From Pantoea agglomerans (GTDB lineage: Bacteria > Pseudomonadota > Gammaproteobacteria > Enterobacterales > Enterobacteriaceae), in the NCBI RefSeq assembly GCF_020149765.1, contig NZ_CP083809.1, positions 1,302,001 through 1,366,000 on the forward strand: a stretch of DNA of 64,000 bases. Direction: 5' to 3'. The notes under the pieces were generated by a model. The model was not told where the DNA came from. It saw only the letters and a program-made list of their open reading frames with translations, and did no database searches. Within the stretch, counting starts at the first letter, position 1; each line of letters starts with the position of its first letter. A program made the translations under genes and the position numbers. This document shows positions 41,002-50,467 of this stretch, piece after piece.

Positions 41002-42114
41002 ATGACAGCACAATCCCAGACATCACATTCACCTGAAGCCTTGCGCGCCGTGGTAATGGGCGTACTCAGCGGCTTTCAGCATCCGACCCTCGAACGCAAT
41101 CTTACCGCGCTGAAAGCGCTGCATCATGTGGCGCTGCTGGACGGCAAGCTGCATATCGAACTCTGCATGCCGTTCGCCTGGGCGAGCGCGTTTGAAGAGC
41201 TAAAGGCGCAGGCCAGCGCTGAGCTGCTGCGCCTGACCGGCAGCGAGGCGATCGACTGGCGGCTGCGTCACGATATCGCCACCCTGAAGCGCGTCAAAGG
41301 CCAGCCCGGCGTTAACGGCGTGAAAAACATTATTGCCGTCAGCTCCGGCAAGGGCGGCGTCGGCAAGTCGAGCACCGCCGTCAATATGGCGCTGGCGCTG
41401 GCGGCGGAAGGGGCGCGCGTCGGCATCCTCGACGCGGATATCTACGGCCCCTCGGTGCCCAACATGCTGGGCACCGAGCATGAGCGTCCCACCTCGCCGG
41501 ACGGCACCCATATGGCGCCGATTATGGCGCACGGCCTCGCCACCAACTCTATCGGCTATCTGGTTACCGACGATAATGCGATGGTGTGGCGCGGCCCGAT
41601 GGCGAGCAAGGCGCTGATGCAGCTGCTCAACGAAACCCTCTGGCCCGATCTCGACTATCTGGTGCTTGATATGCCGCCGGGCACCGGCGACATCCAGCTG
41701 ACGCTGGCGCAGAGCGTGCCGGTGACCGGCGCGATTGTCGTGACCACCCCGCAGGATATTGCGCTGATCGACGCGCGCAAAGGCATGGTGATGTTTGAGA
41801 AGGTCAACGTGCCGGTGCTGGGCGTGGTGGAAAATATGAGCCTGCATATCTGCAGCCACTGCGGTTTCCATGAGCCGATCTTCGGCACCGGCGGCGCGGA
41901 AAAGCTGGTGGCGGACTATCAGACGCAGCTGCTGGCGCAGCTGCCGCTGCATATTAACCTGCGTGAAGATCTGGACGACGGCGAGCCGACGGTGATCCGC
42001 CGACCGGAGAGCGAGTTTACCGCGCTCTATCGCCAGCTGGCGGGCCGCGTCGCGTCGCGCCTCTACTGGCAGGGGGAAGTGATCCCCGGCGATATCGCCT
42101 TCCGCGCGCTGTAA
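41002..42114 (+). CDS. mrp: Mrp/ApbC Fe-S cluster carrier ATPase
   Basis: Cytoplasmic P-loop protein that carries and delivers Fe-S clusters, 370 residues. An N-terminal MIP18-like domain (about 10-95) precedes the deviant Walker A SSGKGGVGKSST (GKGGVGKS at 116-123). Later come DADIYGPS, MPPGTGDIQLTL and the cluster-binding CSHC in LHICSHCGFHEP. I chose the ATG at 41002 because AAGGAG lies 5 bases upstream; a GTG at 40996 falls on the ribosome site itself. It is divergent from metG. Confidence 0.96.
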   Translation: MTAQSQTSHSPEALRAVVMGVLSGFQHPTLERNLTALKALHHVALLDGKLHIELCMPFAWASAFEELKAQASAELLRLTGSEAIDWRLRHDIATLKRVKGQPGVNGVKNIIAVSSGKGGVGKSSTAVNMALALAAEGARVGILDADIYGPSVPNMLGTEHERPTSPDGTHMAPIMAHGLATNSIGYLVTDDNAMVWRGPMASKALMQLLNETLWPDLDYLVLDMPPGTGDIQLTLAQSVPVTGAIVVTTPQDIALIDARKGMVMFEKVNVPVLGVVENMSLHICSHCGFHEPIFGTGGAEKLVADYQTQLLAQLPLHINLREDLDDGEPTVIRRPESEFTALYRQLAGRVASRLYWQGEVIPGDIAFRAL

Positions 42115-42137
42115 AATCCTGTGCCGCTGGCGTCACC

Positions 42138-42566
42138 TCAGGACGCCAGCGGAAAGTGCATCAGCACATATTTTCCCTGCTCGCTCTCGCCCTGCGCGAT
42201 GATCTTCCAGCCGTGCTTTAAATAGAACGCCTGCGCCGCCTTGTTCATCAGCAGGCACTTTAGCGCGCCGGTGCTGGTAAAGCGCGCCTGGACTCTCTCC
42301 AGCAGCGCGCTGCCAACGCCGCGGCCCTGCCAGGCGGGATCGACATAGAGGCTGTGAAGGAAATTGTCATTTTCCAGCACGCCGGCAAAGCCGACGCGAT
42401 GGCCATCCAGCTCGGCCACCCAGACGGTCTCGCCCAGAATCACGCTGTCGAAATCTTCCAGCTGCCAGTGGCTGTCGTCGAGCCAGCGCCAGTTATGGCG
42501 GCGCGCGGCCAGGAACAGCGTGCGCAGGAATGGACGATCGGCTTCGGTATAAGAACGTATCTGCAC
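42138..42566 (-). CDS. GNAT-family N-acetyltransferase
   Basis: 142-residue acetyltransferase of the GNAT fold. The acetyl-CoA loop is visible as DPAWQGRGVGSALLERVQARF, and the C-terminal NKAAQAFYLKHGWKII is typical. I favour a GTG start at 42566 (VQIRSYTEADRPFL), with AAGGGAG 7 bases upstream; the alternative is a TTG seven codons earlier. Substrate is unknown. It is convergent with mrp, 23 bases apart, and upstream of nothing obvious. Confidence 0.8.
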   Translation of the reverse strand: MQIRSYTEADRPFLRTLFLAARRHNWRWLDDSHWQLEDFDSVILGETVWVAELDGHRVGFAGVLENDNFLHSLYVDPAWQGRGVGSALLERVQARFTSTGALKCLLMNKAAQAFYLKHGWKIIAQGESEQGKYVLMHFPLAS

Positions 42567-42756
42567 GGTAAACTCCCTTAACGGCAATCAGCATGCCGGC
42601 CATATCCGCAAACGGGAGAGAGGCGCTGGCTCGTTATTATTAAGCGTCTCTACAAAACTAGCAGGTCTACGACGAAAAGATAAACCGCGTTAAATCAAGG
42701 TGCTTTGCGTGTAGAATGCCGGGGCGGCGTCAATAGCGGTGCGGCTTGCCGCGTTT

Positions 42757-42797
42757 GATAGCTTTCGTTTATCTGATTGATAACGACTGCATATTAG
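42757..42797 (+). promoter_or_regulatory. Possible OxyR-binding region upstream of ahpC
   Basis: Spaced ATAG/TATC/GATA tetramers (GATAGCTTTCGTTTATC then TGATTGATAACG) resemble the four half-sites of an OxyR operator (ATAG-N7-CTAT twice). They lie about 60-95 bases before the ahpC ATG. The match is imperfect; ahpCF is an OxyR target in relatives. Confidence 0.4.
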
Positions 42798-42852
42798 AAG
42801 TTGGCCCGAAAATTTTGTAACGTACATCACATCTTTTAGCGGAGGACTTCAG

Positions 42853-43416
42853 ATGTCTATCATTAATACCAAAATCAAACCGTTTAAAAACACTGCGTTT
42901 AAAAACGGCGAATTCATTGACGTAACTGAGAAAGACGTTGAAGGTAAATGGAGTGTGTTCTTCTTTTATCCGGCTGACTTCACCTTCGTATGCCCGACCG
43001 AACTGGGTGATGTGGCTGACCACTATGAAGAATTCCAGAAACTGGGCGTAGATATCTACTCTGTTTCTACCGACACCCACTTTACCCACAAAGCCTGGCA
43101 CGGTTCTTCTGAAACCATCGCGAAAATCCAGTACGCCATGATTGGCGACCCGACTGGCGCGCTGACCCGCAACTTCGAAATCATGCGCGAAGCTGAAGGC
43201 CTGGCTGACCGCGGTACGTTCATCGTTGACCCGGAAGGCATCATCCAGGCGATCGAAATCACCGCTGAAGGTATCGGCCGCGACGCGTCTGACCTGCTGC
43301 GTAAAGTGAAAGCGGCACAGTACGTTGCTTCTCACCCAGGCGAAGTTTGCCCGGCTAAATGGAAAGAAGGCGACGCAACCCTGGCTCCGTCTCTGGACCT
43401 GGTTGGCAAAATCTAA
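42853..43416 (+). CDS. ahpC: Alkyl hydroperoxide reductase, peroxiredoxin subunit
   Basis: Typical 2-Cys peroxiredoxin of 187 residues that reduces H2O2, organic peroxides and peroxynitrite. The peroxidatic C47 is in FTFVCPTE and the resolving C166 in GEVCPAKW. It is recycled by AhpF, encoded next. Codon use is strongly biased to the highly expressed set (GAA, AAA, CTG, GGT, CGC), unlike its GC-saturated neighbours. GGAGG precedes the ATG at good spacing. Confidence 0.98.
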   Translation: MSIINTKIKPFKNTAFKNGEFIDVTEKDVEGKWSVFFFYPADFTFVCPTELGDVADHYEEFQKLGVDIYSVSTDTHFTHKAWHGSSETIAKIQYAMIGDPTGALTRNFEIMREAEGLADRGTFIVDPEGIIQAIEITAEGIGRDASDLLRKVKAAQYVASHPGEVCPAKWKEGDATLAPSLDLVGKI

Positions 43417-43444
43417 TTTCCCTGCCGCTTTTCGATCTTTCTCT

Positions 43445-43473
43445 AATCGGGTGCTGCGGCACCCGATTTCTTC
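43445..43473 (+). terminator. Attenuator stem-loop between ahpC and ahpF
   Basis: A perfect 10-bp stem AATCGGGTGC/GCACCCGATT (43445-43454/43459-43468) with a TGCG loop is followed by TTCTT. Partial termination here would keep AhpF below AhpC. Confidence 0.8.
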
Positions 43474-43488
43474 TGACAGGAACTCACT

Positions 43489-45057
43489 ATGCTCGACACT
43501 AACTTAAAAACCCAGCTCAAGGCCTACCTTGAGAAATTAACCAAGCCTGTTGAGTTGATCGCCACCCTGGACGATGGCGCCAAATCAGCGGAAATTCGTG
43601 ATTTGCTGGTGGATATCGCAAGCCTGTCTGAAAAAGTCAGCTTCCGCGAAGAGAACGATCGTCCGGTACGGAAACCCTCTTTTCTGATCGCTAACCCTGG
43701 CTCGCACAGCGGCCCGCGCTTTGCCGGTTCGCCGATGGGTCACGAATTTACCTCTCTGGTGCTGGCGCTGCTGCAGACCGGCGGTCATCCGTCGAAAGAG
43801 ACGCAGAGCCTGCTGGATCAGGTTGCGTCGCTGGATAGCGACCTCCATTTCGAAACTTACTATTCGCTGTCATGCCACAACTGCCCTGACGTTGTGCAGG
43901 CGCTGAACCTGATGGCGATTATCAATCCGCGCGTCTCGCATACGGCGATTGACGGCGGCATGTTCCAGAATGAAATTACCGAGCGCAACGTGATGGGCGT
44001 GCCGGCGGTTTACCTGAACGGCAAAGAGTTCGGTCAGGGCCGCATGAGCCTCGCTGAGATCGTCGGCAAGGTCGACACTAACGCCGACAAGCGCGCGGCA
44101 GAAGAGCTGAACAAGCGCGACGCCTATGAAGTGCTGATCGTCGGCAGCGGCCCGGCAGGCGCGGCGGCGGCGATCTACTCGGCGCGTAAAGGCATCCGTA
44201 CTGGCCTGATGGGCGAGCGTTTCGGCGGCCAGGTGCTCGACACCGTCGATATTGAAAACTACATCTCCGTGCAGAAAACCGAAGGCGCGAAGCTGGCTGG
44301 CTCACTGCGCGCCCACGTTGACGACTATGACGTTGATGTGATCGATACCCAGAGCGCCATCAAGCTGATCCCGGCGGCGAAAGAGGGCGGTCTGCACGCT
44401 ATTGAAACCGCTTCAGGCGCGGTGCTGAAATCACGCAGCATTATCATCGCTACCGGCGCACGCTGGCGCAACATGGGCGTACCGGGCGAAGAGCAGTATC
44501 GCACCAAAGGCGTGACCTACTGCCCGCACTGCGACGGCCCGCTGTTTAAAGGCAAGCGCGTCGCGGTAATCGGCGGCGGCAACTCCGGCGTTGAAGCGGC
44601 TATCGACCTGGCAGGCATCGTTGAGCATGTGACCCTGCTGGAGTTCGCGGGCGAAATGCGCGCCGATCAGGTGCTGCAGAACAAGCTGCGCAGCCTGAAA
44701 AACGTCGATGTGATCCTCAACGCGCAGACCACGGAAGTGAAAGGCGACGGCAGCAAGGTGACCGGGCTGGCCTATATCGATCGCAATAACCAGACGGCGC
44801 ACGATATCGCGCTGAGCGGTATCTTCGTGCAGATCGGTCTGCTGCCGAACACCACCTGGCTGGAAGGCGCGGTGGAGCGCAATAAAATGGGCGAGATCCT
44901 GATTGATGCTAAATGCGAAACCAGCCTGAAAGGGGTCTTCGCGGCGGGCGACTGCACCACGGTGCCGTACAAGCAGATCATTATCGCCAGCGGCGAAGGC
45001 GCGAAAGCCTCTCTGAGCGCGTTTGATTATCTGATTCGCACCAAACCGGCTGAATAA
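43489..45057 (+). CDS. ahpF: Alkyl hydroperoxide reductase subunit F
   Basis: NADH-dependent flavoprotein disulfide reductase that regenerates AhpC, 522 residues. An N-terminal double thioredoxin-fold domain carries C129-C132 (SCHNCPD). The FAD-binding block is [18 protein letters not shown] (about 218-235). The active disulfide is C345-C348 in TYCPHCDGP, the NADH fold has [10 protein letters not shown], and the second FAD block is [14 protein letters not shown]. It is co-transcribed with ahpC through the attenuator. Confidence 0.98.
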   Translation: MLDTNLKTQLKAYLEKLTKPVELIATLDDGAKSAEIRDLLVDIASLSEKVSFREENDRPVRKPSFLIANPGSHSGPRFAGSPMGHEFTSLVLALLQTGGHPSKETQSLLDQVASLDSDLHFETYYSLSCHNCPDVVQALNLMAIINPRVSHTAIDGGMFQNEITERNVMGVPAVYLNGKEFGQGRMSLAEIVGKVDTNADKRAAEELNKRDAYEVLIVGSGPAGAAAAIYSARKGIRTGLMGERFGGQVLDTVDIENYISVQKTEGAKLAGSLRAHVDDYDVDVIDTQSAIKLIPAAKEGGLHAIETASGAVLKSRSIIIATGARWRNMGVPGEEQYRTKGVTYCPHCDGPLFKGKRVAVIGGGNSGVEAAIDLAGIVEHVTLLEFAGEMRADQVLQNKLRSLKNVDVILNAQTTEVKGDGSKVTGLAYIDRNNQTAHDIALSGIFVQIGLLPNTTWLEGAVERNKMGEILIDAKCETSLKGVFAAGDCTTVPYKQIIIASGEGAKASLSAFDYLIRTKPAE

Positions 45058-45079
45058 TTTTTTGCGATAGCCACGCAAC

Positions 45080-45113
45080 GGCCCCGGGACTGCTGTCTCG
45101 GGGCCTTTTTTTT
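45080..45113. terminator. Terminator between convergent ahpF and the AEC transporter gene
   Basis: GGCCCCG (45080-45086) pairs with CGGGGCC (45099-45105), with an inner GAC/GTC extension, and is followed by eight T residues on the plus strand. The T-tract overlaps the stop codon of the opposite gene. Confidence 0.92.
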
Positions 45114-46071
45114 AATAGCCCGCCAGCGACATCAGCATCATCCACAGTGGCGTGGTTACCGCCGCAAACAGCGTAGAGAAGAGCATACTGGCCGCCGCCG
45201 GGCCGGTCAGCACGTTGAACTTTTGCGACATCAGGTAGACGTTAATGCCGACCGCCATCGATCCCAGCAGCACCACCACGCGGCTCTCCAGCGGCGGCAG
45301 CTTAACCAGCCAGGCGATTGCCCAGACCGTCATCGGCTGCAAAACCAGCTTAAGCAAACAGATGGTGTAGCTTTCGCGCAGCCCGTCGCGCACGCGATAG
45401 TGCGCCAGGCTCATACCGAGCGTAATCAGCGAGAGCGGCGCGGCTATTGAGGCCAGCATACGCAGCGGCTCCGCCGCGATCGACGGCAGCGGCTGCTGCA
45501 GAAAACTCCAGGCGGTGCCGCTGAGAATACCGATAATCAGCGGATTCTTCGCCACGCTGAGCAGGGTATGACCGATACCTTTCAGCGAGAAGCTACCCTG
45601 CTTTGCCCACTCTACCGAGAGCGTCAGCAGCGTCCAGAGGATCAGGCTGTTGAACACCAGCACCAGCGCCACCGACGGCAGCGCCTGCGGGCCAAGCAGC
45701 ACCGTCGCCACCGGAATACCCAGCATCACGTTGTTAGAGAAGATGCCGCCGAGCGCAAAAACCGTTCCCGCCACGCCGTCGAGCTTAAACAGGCGCGCCG
45801 CCAGCAGGCGGCCGAGAATAAAGATCAGCAGACAGCTGCCAAAAAAAGCCAGCAGCAGCCGCACATCTACCGGCGGGCTTTTATAGAAGTCGCTCATAAC
45901 GCGAAACAGCATACAGGGCAGGGCGACGTTGAAGACAAAGCGGTTCATGCCTTCGCTGATGCTGGCGGGCCATTTCCCCAGCCGCGTCAGGCAATACCCC
46001 AGCAGGATCAGAATAAAGAGTGGACCTGACAGATAAATTTGATGGCTTAAGCTTTCCAGCAGCGGTGGCAT
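45112..46071 (-). CDS. AEC-family (auxin efflux carrier-type) transporter
   Basis: 319-residue membrane protein with ten predicted helices and the AEC/Mem_trans signature. The N-terminal LFILILLGYCLTRLGKWP is followed by MNRFVFNVALPCMLFR, and the C-terminal half repeats the fold. Bacterial relatives move malate, malonate or other small organic anions, or are uncharacterised. The stop lies inside the ahpF terminator. No adjacent regulator suggests a substrate. Confidence 0.85.
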   Translation of the reverse strand: MPPLLESLSHQIYLSGPLFILILLGYCLTRLGKWPASISEGMNRFVFNVALPCMLFRVMSDFYKSPPVDVRLLLAFFGSCLLIFILGRLLAARLFKLDGVAGTVFALGGIFSNNVMLGIPVATVLLGPQALPSVALVLVFNSLILWTLLTLSVEWAKQGSFSLKGIGHTLLSVAKNPLIIGILSGTAWSFLQQPLPSIAAEPLRMLASIAAPLSLITLGMSLAHYRVRDGLRESYTICLLKLVLQPMTVWAIAWLVKLPPLESRVVVLLGSMAVGINVYLMSQKFNVLTGPAAASMLFSTLFAAVTTPLWMMLMSLAGY

Positions 46072-46167
46072 AGCGCGTGTCTGATCGAGAGAGGATAATT
46101 ATCATGCTAACAAAATGATAACTATATGTTAACCCTGTTCAAACCTCAGCCAGCCGGGTCAGCGCTG

Positions 46168-46473
46168 TTATCCCAGCCAGCGACGCGCCTGTTGATCGCT
46201 GATATCGCGGTAGTAGACGCGATGAATCGCCTCACCGCACCCCTTGCAGCGTGCTGAAACATAGGTCGAGAAATAATATCTGCCGTTGGGTGCAACCGCC
46301 CACTGACGTTCAATAGCGATCTCCTGCCAGCGGTGGCCGTGGGGAATAAGCGCCAGCAGCCGCCTTATGTATCCTGCCAGGGAGGACGATGAGCGTCGTG
46401 AAGGCGTTAACCTGTTTAGAGACCGGTTATCTGTCGGGTGGTGCGAGCAGAGTAAAGCTGGTTGCGTGTTCAT
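46168..46473 (-). CDS. Hypothetical 101-residue protein with a CxxC motif
   Basis: The N-terminal 30 residues are polar and low-complexity (SRRSSSSLAG), but residues 35-101 look protein-like. They include HGHRWQEIAIERQWAVAPNGRYYFSTY, then CKGCGEAIHRVYYRDI and a WLG end. The CxxC with nearby histidines could bind zinc. The ATG at 46473 has no clear ribosome site, so a start further in (for example a GTG or TTG) may be used. No family is recognised. It stands alone between the AEC gene and the xylan locus. Confidence 0.5.
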   Translation of the reverse strand: MNTQPALLCSHHPTDNRSLNRLTPSRRSSSSLAGYIRRLLALIPHGHRWQEIAIERQWAVAPNGRYYFSTYVSARCKGCGEAIHRVYYRDISDQQARRWLG

Positions 46474-46864
46474 CTTTTTTTTCGGTAACAGTGAGAGGTT
46501 GTGGCAGCAAATAACGCCTACCTATTAAGAGGTACCCGGATGACCCACAGCATTAGGCCCGTTTTTACCCGCACAGGCGTTGATCGGGATCATACGAAAC
46601 AGCCGGTCAGCTGCATTTCTTTTACAGCCTGTTAGCGCCTGTCTCTTTTGCGCAGGCAGAGAGTAAGCAGAGGCGCAGCGGCCTGTGTCGGCGCGCGTTG
46701 CCTTATTTATCATTTATTTCGCTCCTGACGGAATAATTGTTCATTCTCGCCAGTGATCTGATTCACAGTTGTTAAGAAACAGAAAGCCTCTTTAAAAAAA
46801 GTAATTGCTGTGCCGTCTGTGAATGCCGCATAACACAGCAAGGAAAAGCCAGAGGAATAATCAA
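46474..46864 (+). promoter_or_regulatory. Upstream region of the aldouronate locus, with a CRP site
   Basis: This 391-base AT-rich gap carries a CRP site, GTGA-TCTGAT-TCAC, at 46753-46766, with palindromic half sites. It lies about 100 bases before the alpha-glucuronidase ATG. A 62-codon minus-strand frame (46525-46713) shows no family likeness and no ribosome site. Catabolite control of the following operon is likely. Confidence 0.65.
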
Positions 46865-48853
46865 ATGACAATGGAAAAAGCACAGGATTCTTTATGCTGG
46901 TTAGTAAATGAGGCGCAGGCTGGCGAATTATTTTCAGAGAGGGGATTAGCGGTTAACAGCATTACTTTTCCCTGCGTTGAATCCGCGCTGCTGTTAAATC
47001 TTAAAAACGAAGTAATGTGCGGCTTTAGCGCTTTTCATCCTGACGGGCTGGCGCTGATATTCCGTCTGCACGATAAAGAAACCATCCCTGGCAGCTTTGA
47101 GCTGCACTATAGCGAACAGCAAATTATTATTGCCGCCGGCGATCACAGTGGGCTGCTGTATGGCTGGTTTTATCTGCTTAAGCGGCTACGCCTGCGGGAT
47201 TTTTCTCCGGGGCTACGCATCAGTGAATCGCCCGCCATCAATATCAGGATGATTAATCACTGGGATAATATGGATGGCACCATTGAACGCGGCTACGCTG
47301 GCCATTCGTTCTTTTTTGCCGACAATAAATTTATTCAGCATGATGAAAAAATTATTCGCTATGCCCGCCTGCTGGCGAGTATCGGCATCAATGCACTGAC
47401 GATAAATAATGTTAACGTTCATCAGGTTGAGACGCGATTAATTACCCAGGCATTCAGGCAAGATTTAATTCATCTCTGTAATCTGTTTCGCGCATGGGGT
47501 ATCCGCGTCTATCTGTCGGTGAATTACGCCAGTCCCATAGAGCTGGGCGGGCTAAAAACAGCCGATCCACTGGATCGGCAGGTGAAAAGGTGGTGGCGCG
47601 ACTGCTTCGATGCGCTCTATCAGGATATTCCAGACTTAGGGGGTGTGGTGGTTAAGGCGGACTCGGAGCACCGTCCCGGCCCCTTTAGCTACGGGCGTAG
47701 CCACGCCGAGGGGGCCAATATGTTAGGTGAGGCGCTGGCTCCCCACGGCGGCGTGGTTTTCTGGCGCTGCTTTGTCTATAACTGTCGGCAAAACTGGCGC
47801 GACCGCAAAACCGACCGCGCCCGTGCGGCCTGGGACCATTTTGCGCCGCTTGACGGCCAGTTCCGCGATAACGTTATTCTGCAAATCAAAAATGGCCCGA
47901 TGGATTTTCAGGTGCGGGAGCCGGTTTCTCCGCTGCTGGGGGCCATGCCGCGCACCAGTCAGGTGCTGGAGCTGCAAATTACCCAGGAGTATACCGGTCA
48001 GCAGATCGATCTCTTCTGGCTGGTGCCGCAGTGGAAAACCATCCTGGCGTTTGATACCCATCTCACCGCTGGCCCCTCAACCATTGAGGATCTGGTGTGT
48101 GGCCGTATGCACGACACGCCTTTTGCCGGCGTCACCGCCGTGGTTAACGTTGGCGACGACAGGTGCTGGACGGGCCATGTGCTCGCCCAGGCCAATCTTT
48201 ACGGCTACGGCGCGCTGCTCTGGAACCCGACAAGAGAGGCGGAAGAACTGGCGCGCGAGTGGAGCCAGCTTAGCTTTGGTATGCACCCGCAGGTGACCGA
48301 CACGGTCAGCTATCTGCTGCTCACCAGCGGCGAGACCTATGAGAACTACAGTGCGCCGCTGGGCGTGGGCTGGATGGTCAATCCCCATCACCACTACGGC
48401 CCAAATGTCGATGGCTATGAGTACGATCTCTGGGGAACCTACCACTATGCCGATCGCAACGGGCTGGGGGTCGATCGCACCTCAGCAACCGGCACCGGCT
48501 TTGTCTCGCAGTATGCCAGCGCAAACGGCCGCTGTTACGACGATCCCCAGCGCTGCCCTGATGAATTAATTCTTTTCTTCCACTTCCTGCGCTATGACCA
48601 GCCGCTAAAGAGCGGCAAAACCGTTATTCAGCATATTTATGATACCCATTTTGCCGGCGTCGAAGCGGTAGAGGATTATATTCGGCGCTGGGAAACGCTG
48701 GCCAGTCTGCTCCCCGCTGAAATATATAACAGCGTTGCCGAACGTCTGGCAAGACAGCGAAATAATGCCGTTGAGTGGCGCGACCGGATTAATACCTATT
48801 TTTACCGCAAGTCAGGCATTGAAGATAATCAAGGCAGGGAAATCTATAAATAA
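46865..48853 (+). CDS. GH67 alpha-glucuronidase (cytoplasmic)
   Basis: Removes (4-O-methyl)glucuronic acid from the non-reducing end of xylo-oligosaccharides. The 662-residue protein shows the GH67 core: [43 protein letters not shown] with the presumed acid E268, then [11 protein letters not shown] and [21 protein letters not shown]. The candidate bases D324 and E352 keep the 28-residue spacing of the characterised Cellvibrio enzyme. There is no signal peptide, so hydrolysis is intracellular. I chose the ATG at 46865 (AGAGGA upstream) over 46823. It is followed by a GPH symporter and a GH3 enzyme on the same strand. Confidence 0.9.
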   Translation: MTMEKAQDSLCWLVNEAQAGELFSERGLAVNSITFPCVESALLLNLKNEVMCGFSAFHPDGLALIFRLHDKETIPGSFELHYSEQQIIIAAGDHSGLLYGWFYLLKRLRLRDFSPGLRISESPAINIRMINHWDNMDGTIERGYAGHSFFFADNKFIQHDEKIIRYARLLASIGINALTINNVNVHQVETRLITQAFRQDLIHLCNLFRAWGIRVYLSVNYASPIELGGLKTADPLDRQVKRWWRDCFDALYQDIPDLGGVVVKADSEHRPGPFSYGRSHAEGANMLGEALAPHGGVVFWRCFVYNCRQNWRDRKTDRARAAWDHFAPLDGQFRDNVILQIKNGPMDFQVREPVSPLLGAMPRTSQVLELQITQEYTGQQIDLFWLVPQWKTILAFDTHLTAGPSTIEDLVCGRMHDTPFAGVTAVVNVGDDRCWTGHVLAQANLYGYGALLWNPTREAEELAREWSQLSFGMHPQVTDTVSYLLLTSGETYENYSAPLGVGWMVNPHHHYGPNVDGYEYDLWGTYHYADRNGLGVDRTSATGTGFVSQYASANGRCYDDPQRCPDELILFFHFLRYDQPLKSGKTVIQHIYDTHFAGVEAVEDYIRRWETLASLLPAEIYNSVAERLARQRNNAVEWRDRINTYFYRKSGIEDNQGREIYK

Positions 48854-48907
48854 AAAAAACTGACAGTAACGGGAGACTGTTCCCGCGCTTACCGCATGGA
48901 GCCTACA

Positions 48908-50431
48908 ATGAAAGAGTCTCGTACTTTAACAATAAAGAATTACATAGGATATGGCGTCACGGATATATTTGGTGGCGGTGCCTTTGCAGTCATTGGTGCA
49001 TGGTTAATGTATTTCTACGTGACCTACTGTGGATTAAGCCCAATTGAAGCAGGGTCGATACTTTTTATTGCAAGGATACTGGATACCTTTATCAGTCCGC
49101 TGGTGGGATATATCACTGATAATATCGGTAATACGCGCATCGGCAGGCGATTTGGTCGTCGGCGATCGTTTCTGCTGATGAGCTGTCCGCTGCTGCTGGT
49201 TTATGCCCTGATGTGGGTGAATAATATGAACTACTTCTATTATCTGGCGACTTACCTGATGATGGAAGTGGTGGCGGCTATGATTATTATTCCCTATGAA
49301 GCCATTGCCTCTGAAATGACCAGCGATTATAAGGAACGAACCCGACTGTCGGCGGCCAGAATTATCGCCTCGGGCGTGGGCACATCGCTAGCGACCTTTA
49401 TTCCCGGACAGTTATTTAACTGGCTGGGACATGACTCAACCTGGGTCTTTTTTATTAACGGGACGTTATTCACCCTGCTGTCGATGATCATGGTGATGAT
49501 TACCTGGTTCACCACCTGGGAACGCGAGGCGGAGCCGCCACTCCCGACCGCAACGCCGCGCAAATCCTGCCGAACCATCCTCACGGACATTGTCAGGGGG
49601 ATGTTTACCAGCCTGAAAGTAAAAGCCTTCAGACAGCATCTGCTGATGTATATCCTGTCGTTCACGGCGATGGATTTACTGAGCTCCGTCTTTGCCTTCT
49701 ACATCATCTTTGCGCTTCATCAGAGCGCCACCCTGGCCGCTAATCTGATGTCGGTGGGAATTTTCTGTTTTGGCTGGGGAACCGCAACCTTTGCCTGGGG
49801 CTTTATCCGCTTTAAACCTGCCAGGCTGCTGCAGCTCTGCTATCTGATCGTTATGCTCTGTATGCTGGCCTTTACCGCCTTCTATTTCTACCAGCCCGTC
49901 TGGATGGTGCCGGCCTTATATGCTGTCGCCTTTATCTATCAGCTCTTTAAAGGCGGCTATGTCTACCTGTCATGGAATATCTATCCCTTTATTCCCGACG
50001 TTGATGAAATCATGACCAGACAGCGGCGTGAAGGGACTTTCGCCGGGATGATGACCTTTGTCAGAAAAAGCACCCTGGGGGGAACGGCGCTGGTGGTGGG
50101 CATCCTGCTTGAAATGAACGGATTTGTTACCGGCGCCAAAATCCAGCCTGAATCGGCGGTTGATGCCATTACCGCGATTGTCTGCTTCGGCTCAATCGGG
50201 CTCCTGCTGCTCGCCCTGATTGTGGCCTCGCGCTTCAGGCTGGACAGGCATACGCATCAGGTTTTGCTGAATGAGATTGCCCGGCTGAAAGAGAGCAAGG
50301 GTGATAAATCCAGCGTCACCCCGGAAACGCGAACCATCATTGAGAGCCTGACAGGGGTCAGCTATGAGAAGGTCTGGAAGGATGATAAACCCGCCGATCC
50401 GCCTTGTTGTCAGCAAGCGAAAACTGAATAA
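48908..50431 (+). CDS. GPH-family (MelB/TogT-like) oligosaccharide:cation symporter
   Basis: 507-residue membrane protein of the glycoside-pentoside-hexuronide symporter family, with about twelve helices. The opening KNYIGYGVTDIFGGGAFAVIGAWL, IARILDTFISPLVGYITDN and RIGRRFGRRRSFLL, together with the later NPYEAIASEM-like block, most resemble oligogalacturonide transporter TogT. Given its neighbours, acidic xylo-oligosaccharides are the likelier cargo; this is inference. GGAG (48898-48901) fits the ATG at 48908 better than 48896. It lies 54 bases after the glucuronidase, across a small hairpin (48870-48885). Confidence 0.88.
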   Translation: MKESRTLTIKNYIGYGVTDIFGGGAFAVIGAWLMYFYVTYCGLSPIEAGSILFIARILDTFISPLVGYITDNIGNTRIGRRFGRRRSFLLMSCPLLLVYALMWVNNMNYFYYLATYLMMEVVAAMIIIPYEAIASEMTSDYKERTRLSAARIIASGVGTSLATFIPGQLFNWLGHDSTWVFFINGTLFTLLSMIMVMITWFTTWEREAEPPLPTATPRKSCRTILTDIVRGMFTSLKVKAFRQHLLMYILSFTAMDLLSSVFAFYIIFALHQSATLAANLMSVGIFCFGWGTATFAWGFIRFKPARLLQLCYLIVMLCMLAFTAFYFYQPVWMVPALYAVAFIYQLFKGGYVYLSWNIYPFIPDVDEIMTRQRREGTFAGMMTFVRKSTLGGTALVVGILLEMNGFVTGAKIQPESAVDAITAIVCFGSIGLLLLALIVASRFRLDRHTHQVLLNEIARLKESKGDKSSVTPETRTIIESLTGVSYEKVWKDDKPADPPCCQQAKTE

Positions 50432-50467
50432 GCGGAGAGCTTATTTTCTGTCAGACAGAGGTGATTA

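Noticed and set aside
46525..46713. 62-codon minus-strand frame upstream of the GH67 gene
   Set aside because: No ribosome site, no recognisable family, and it overlaps the likely control region.
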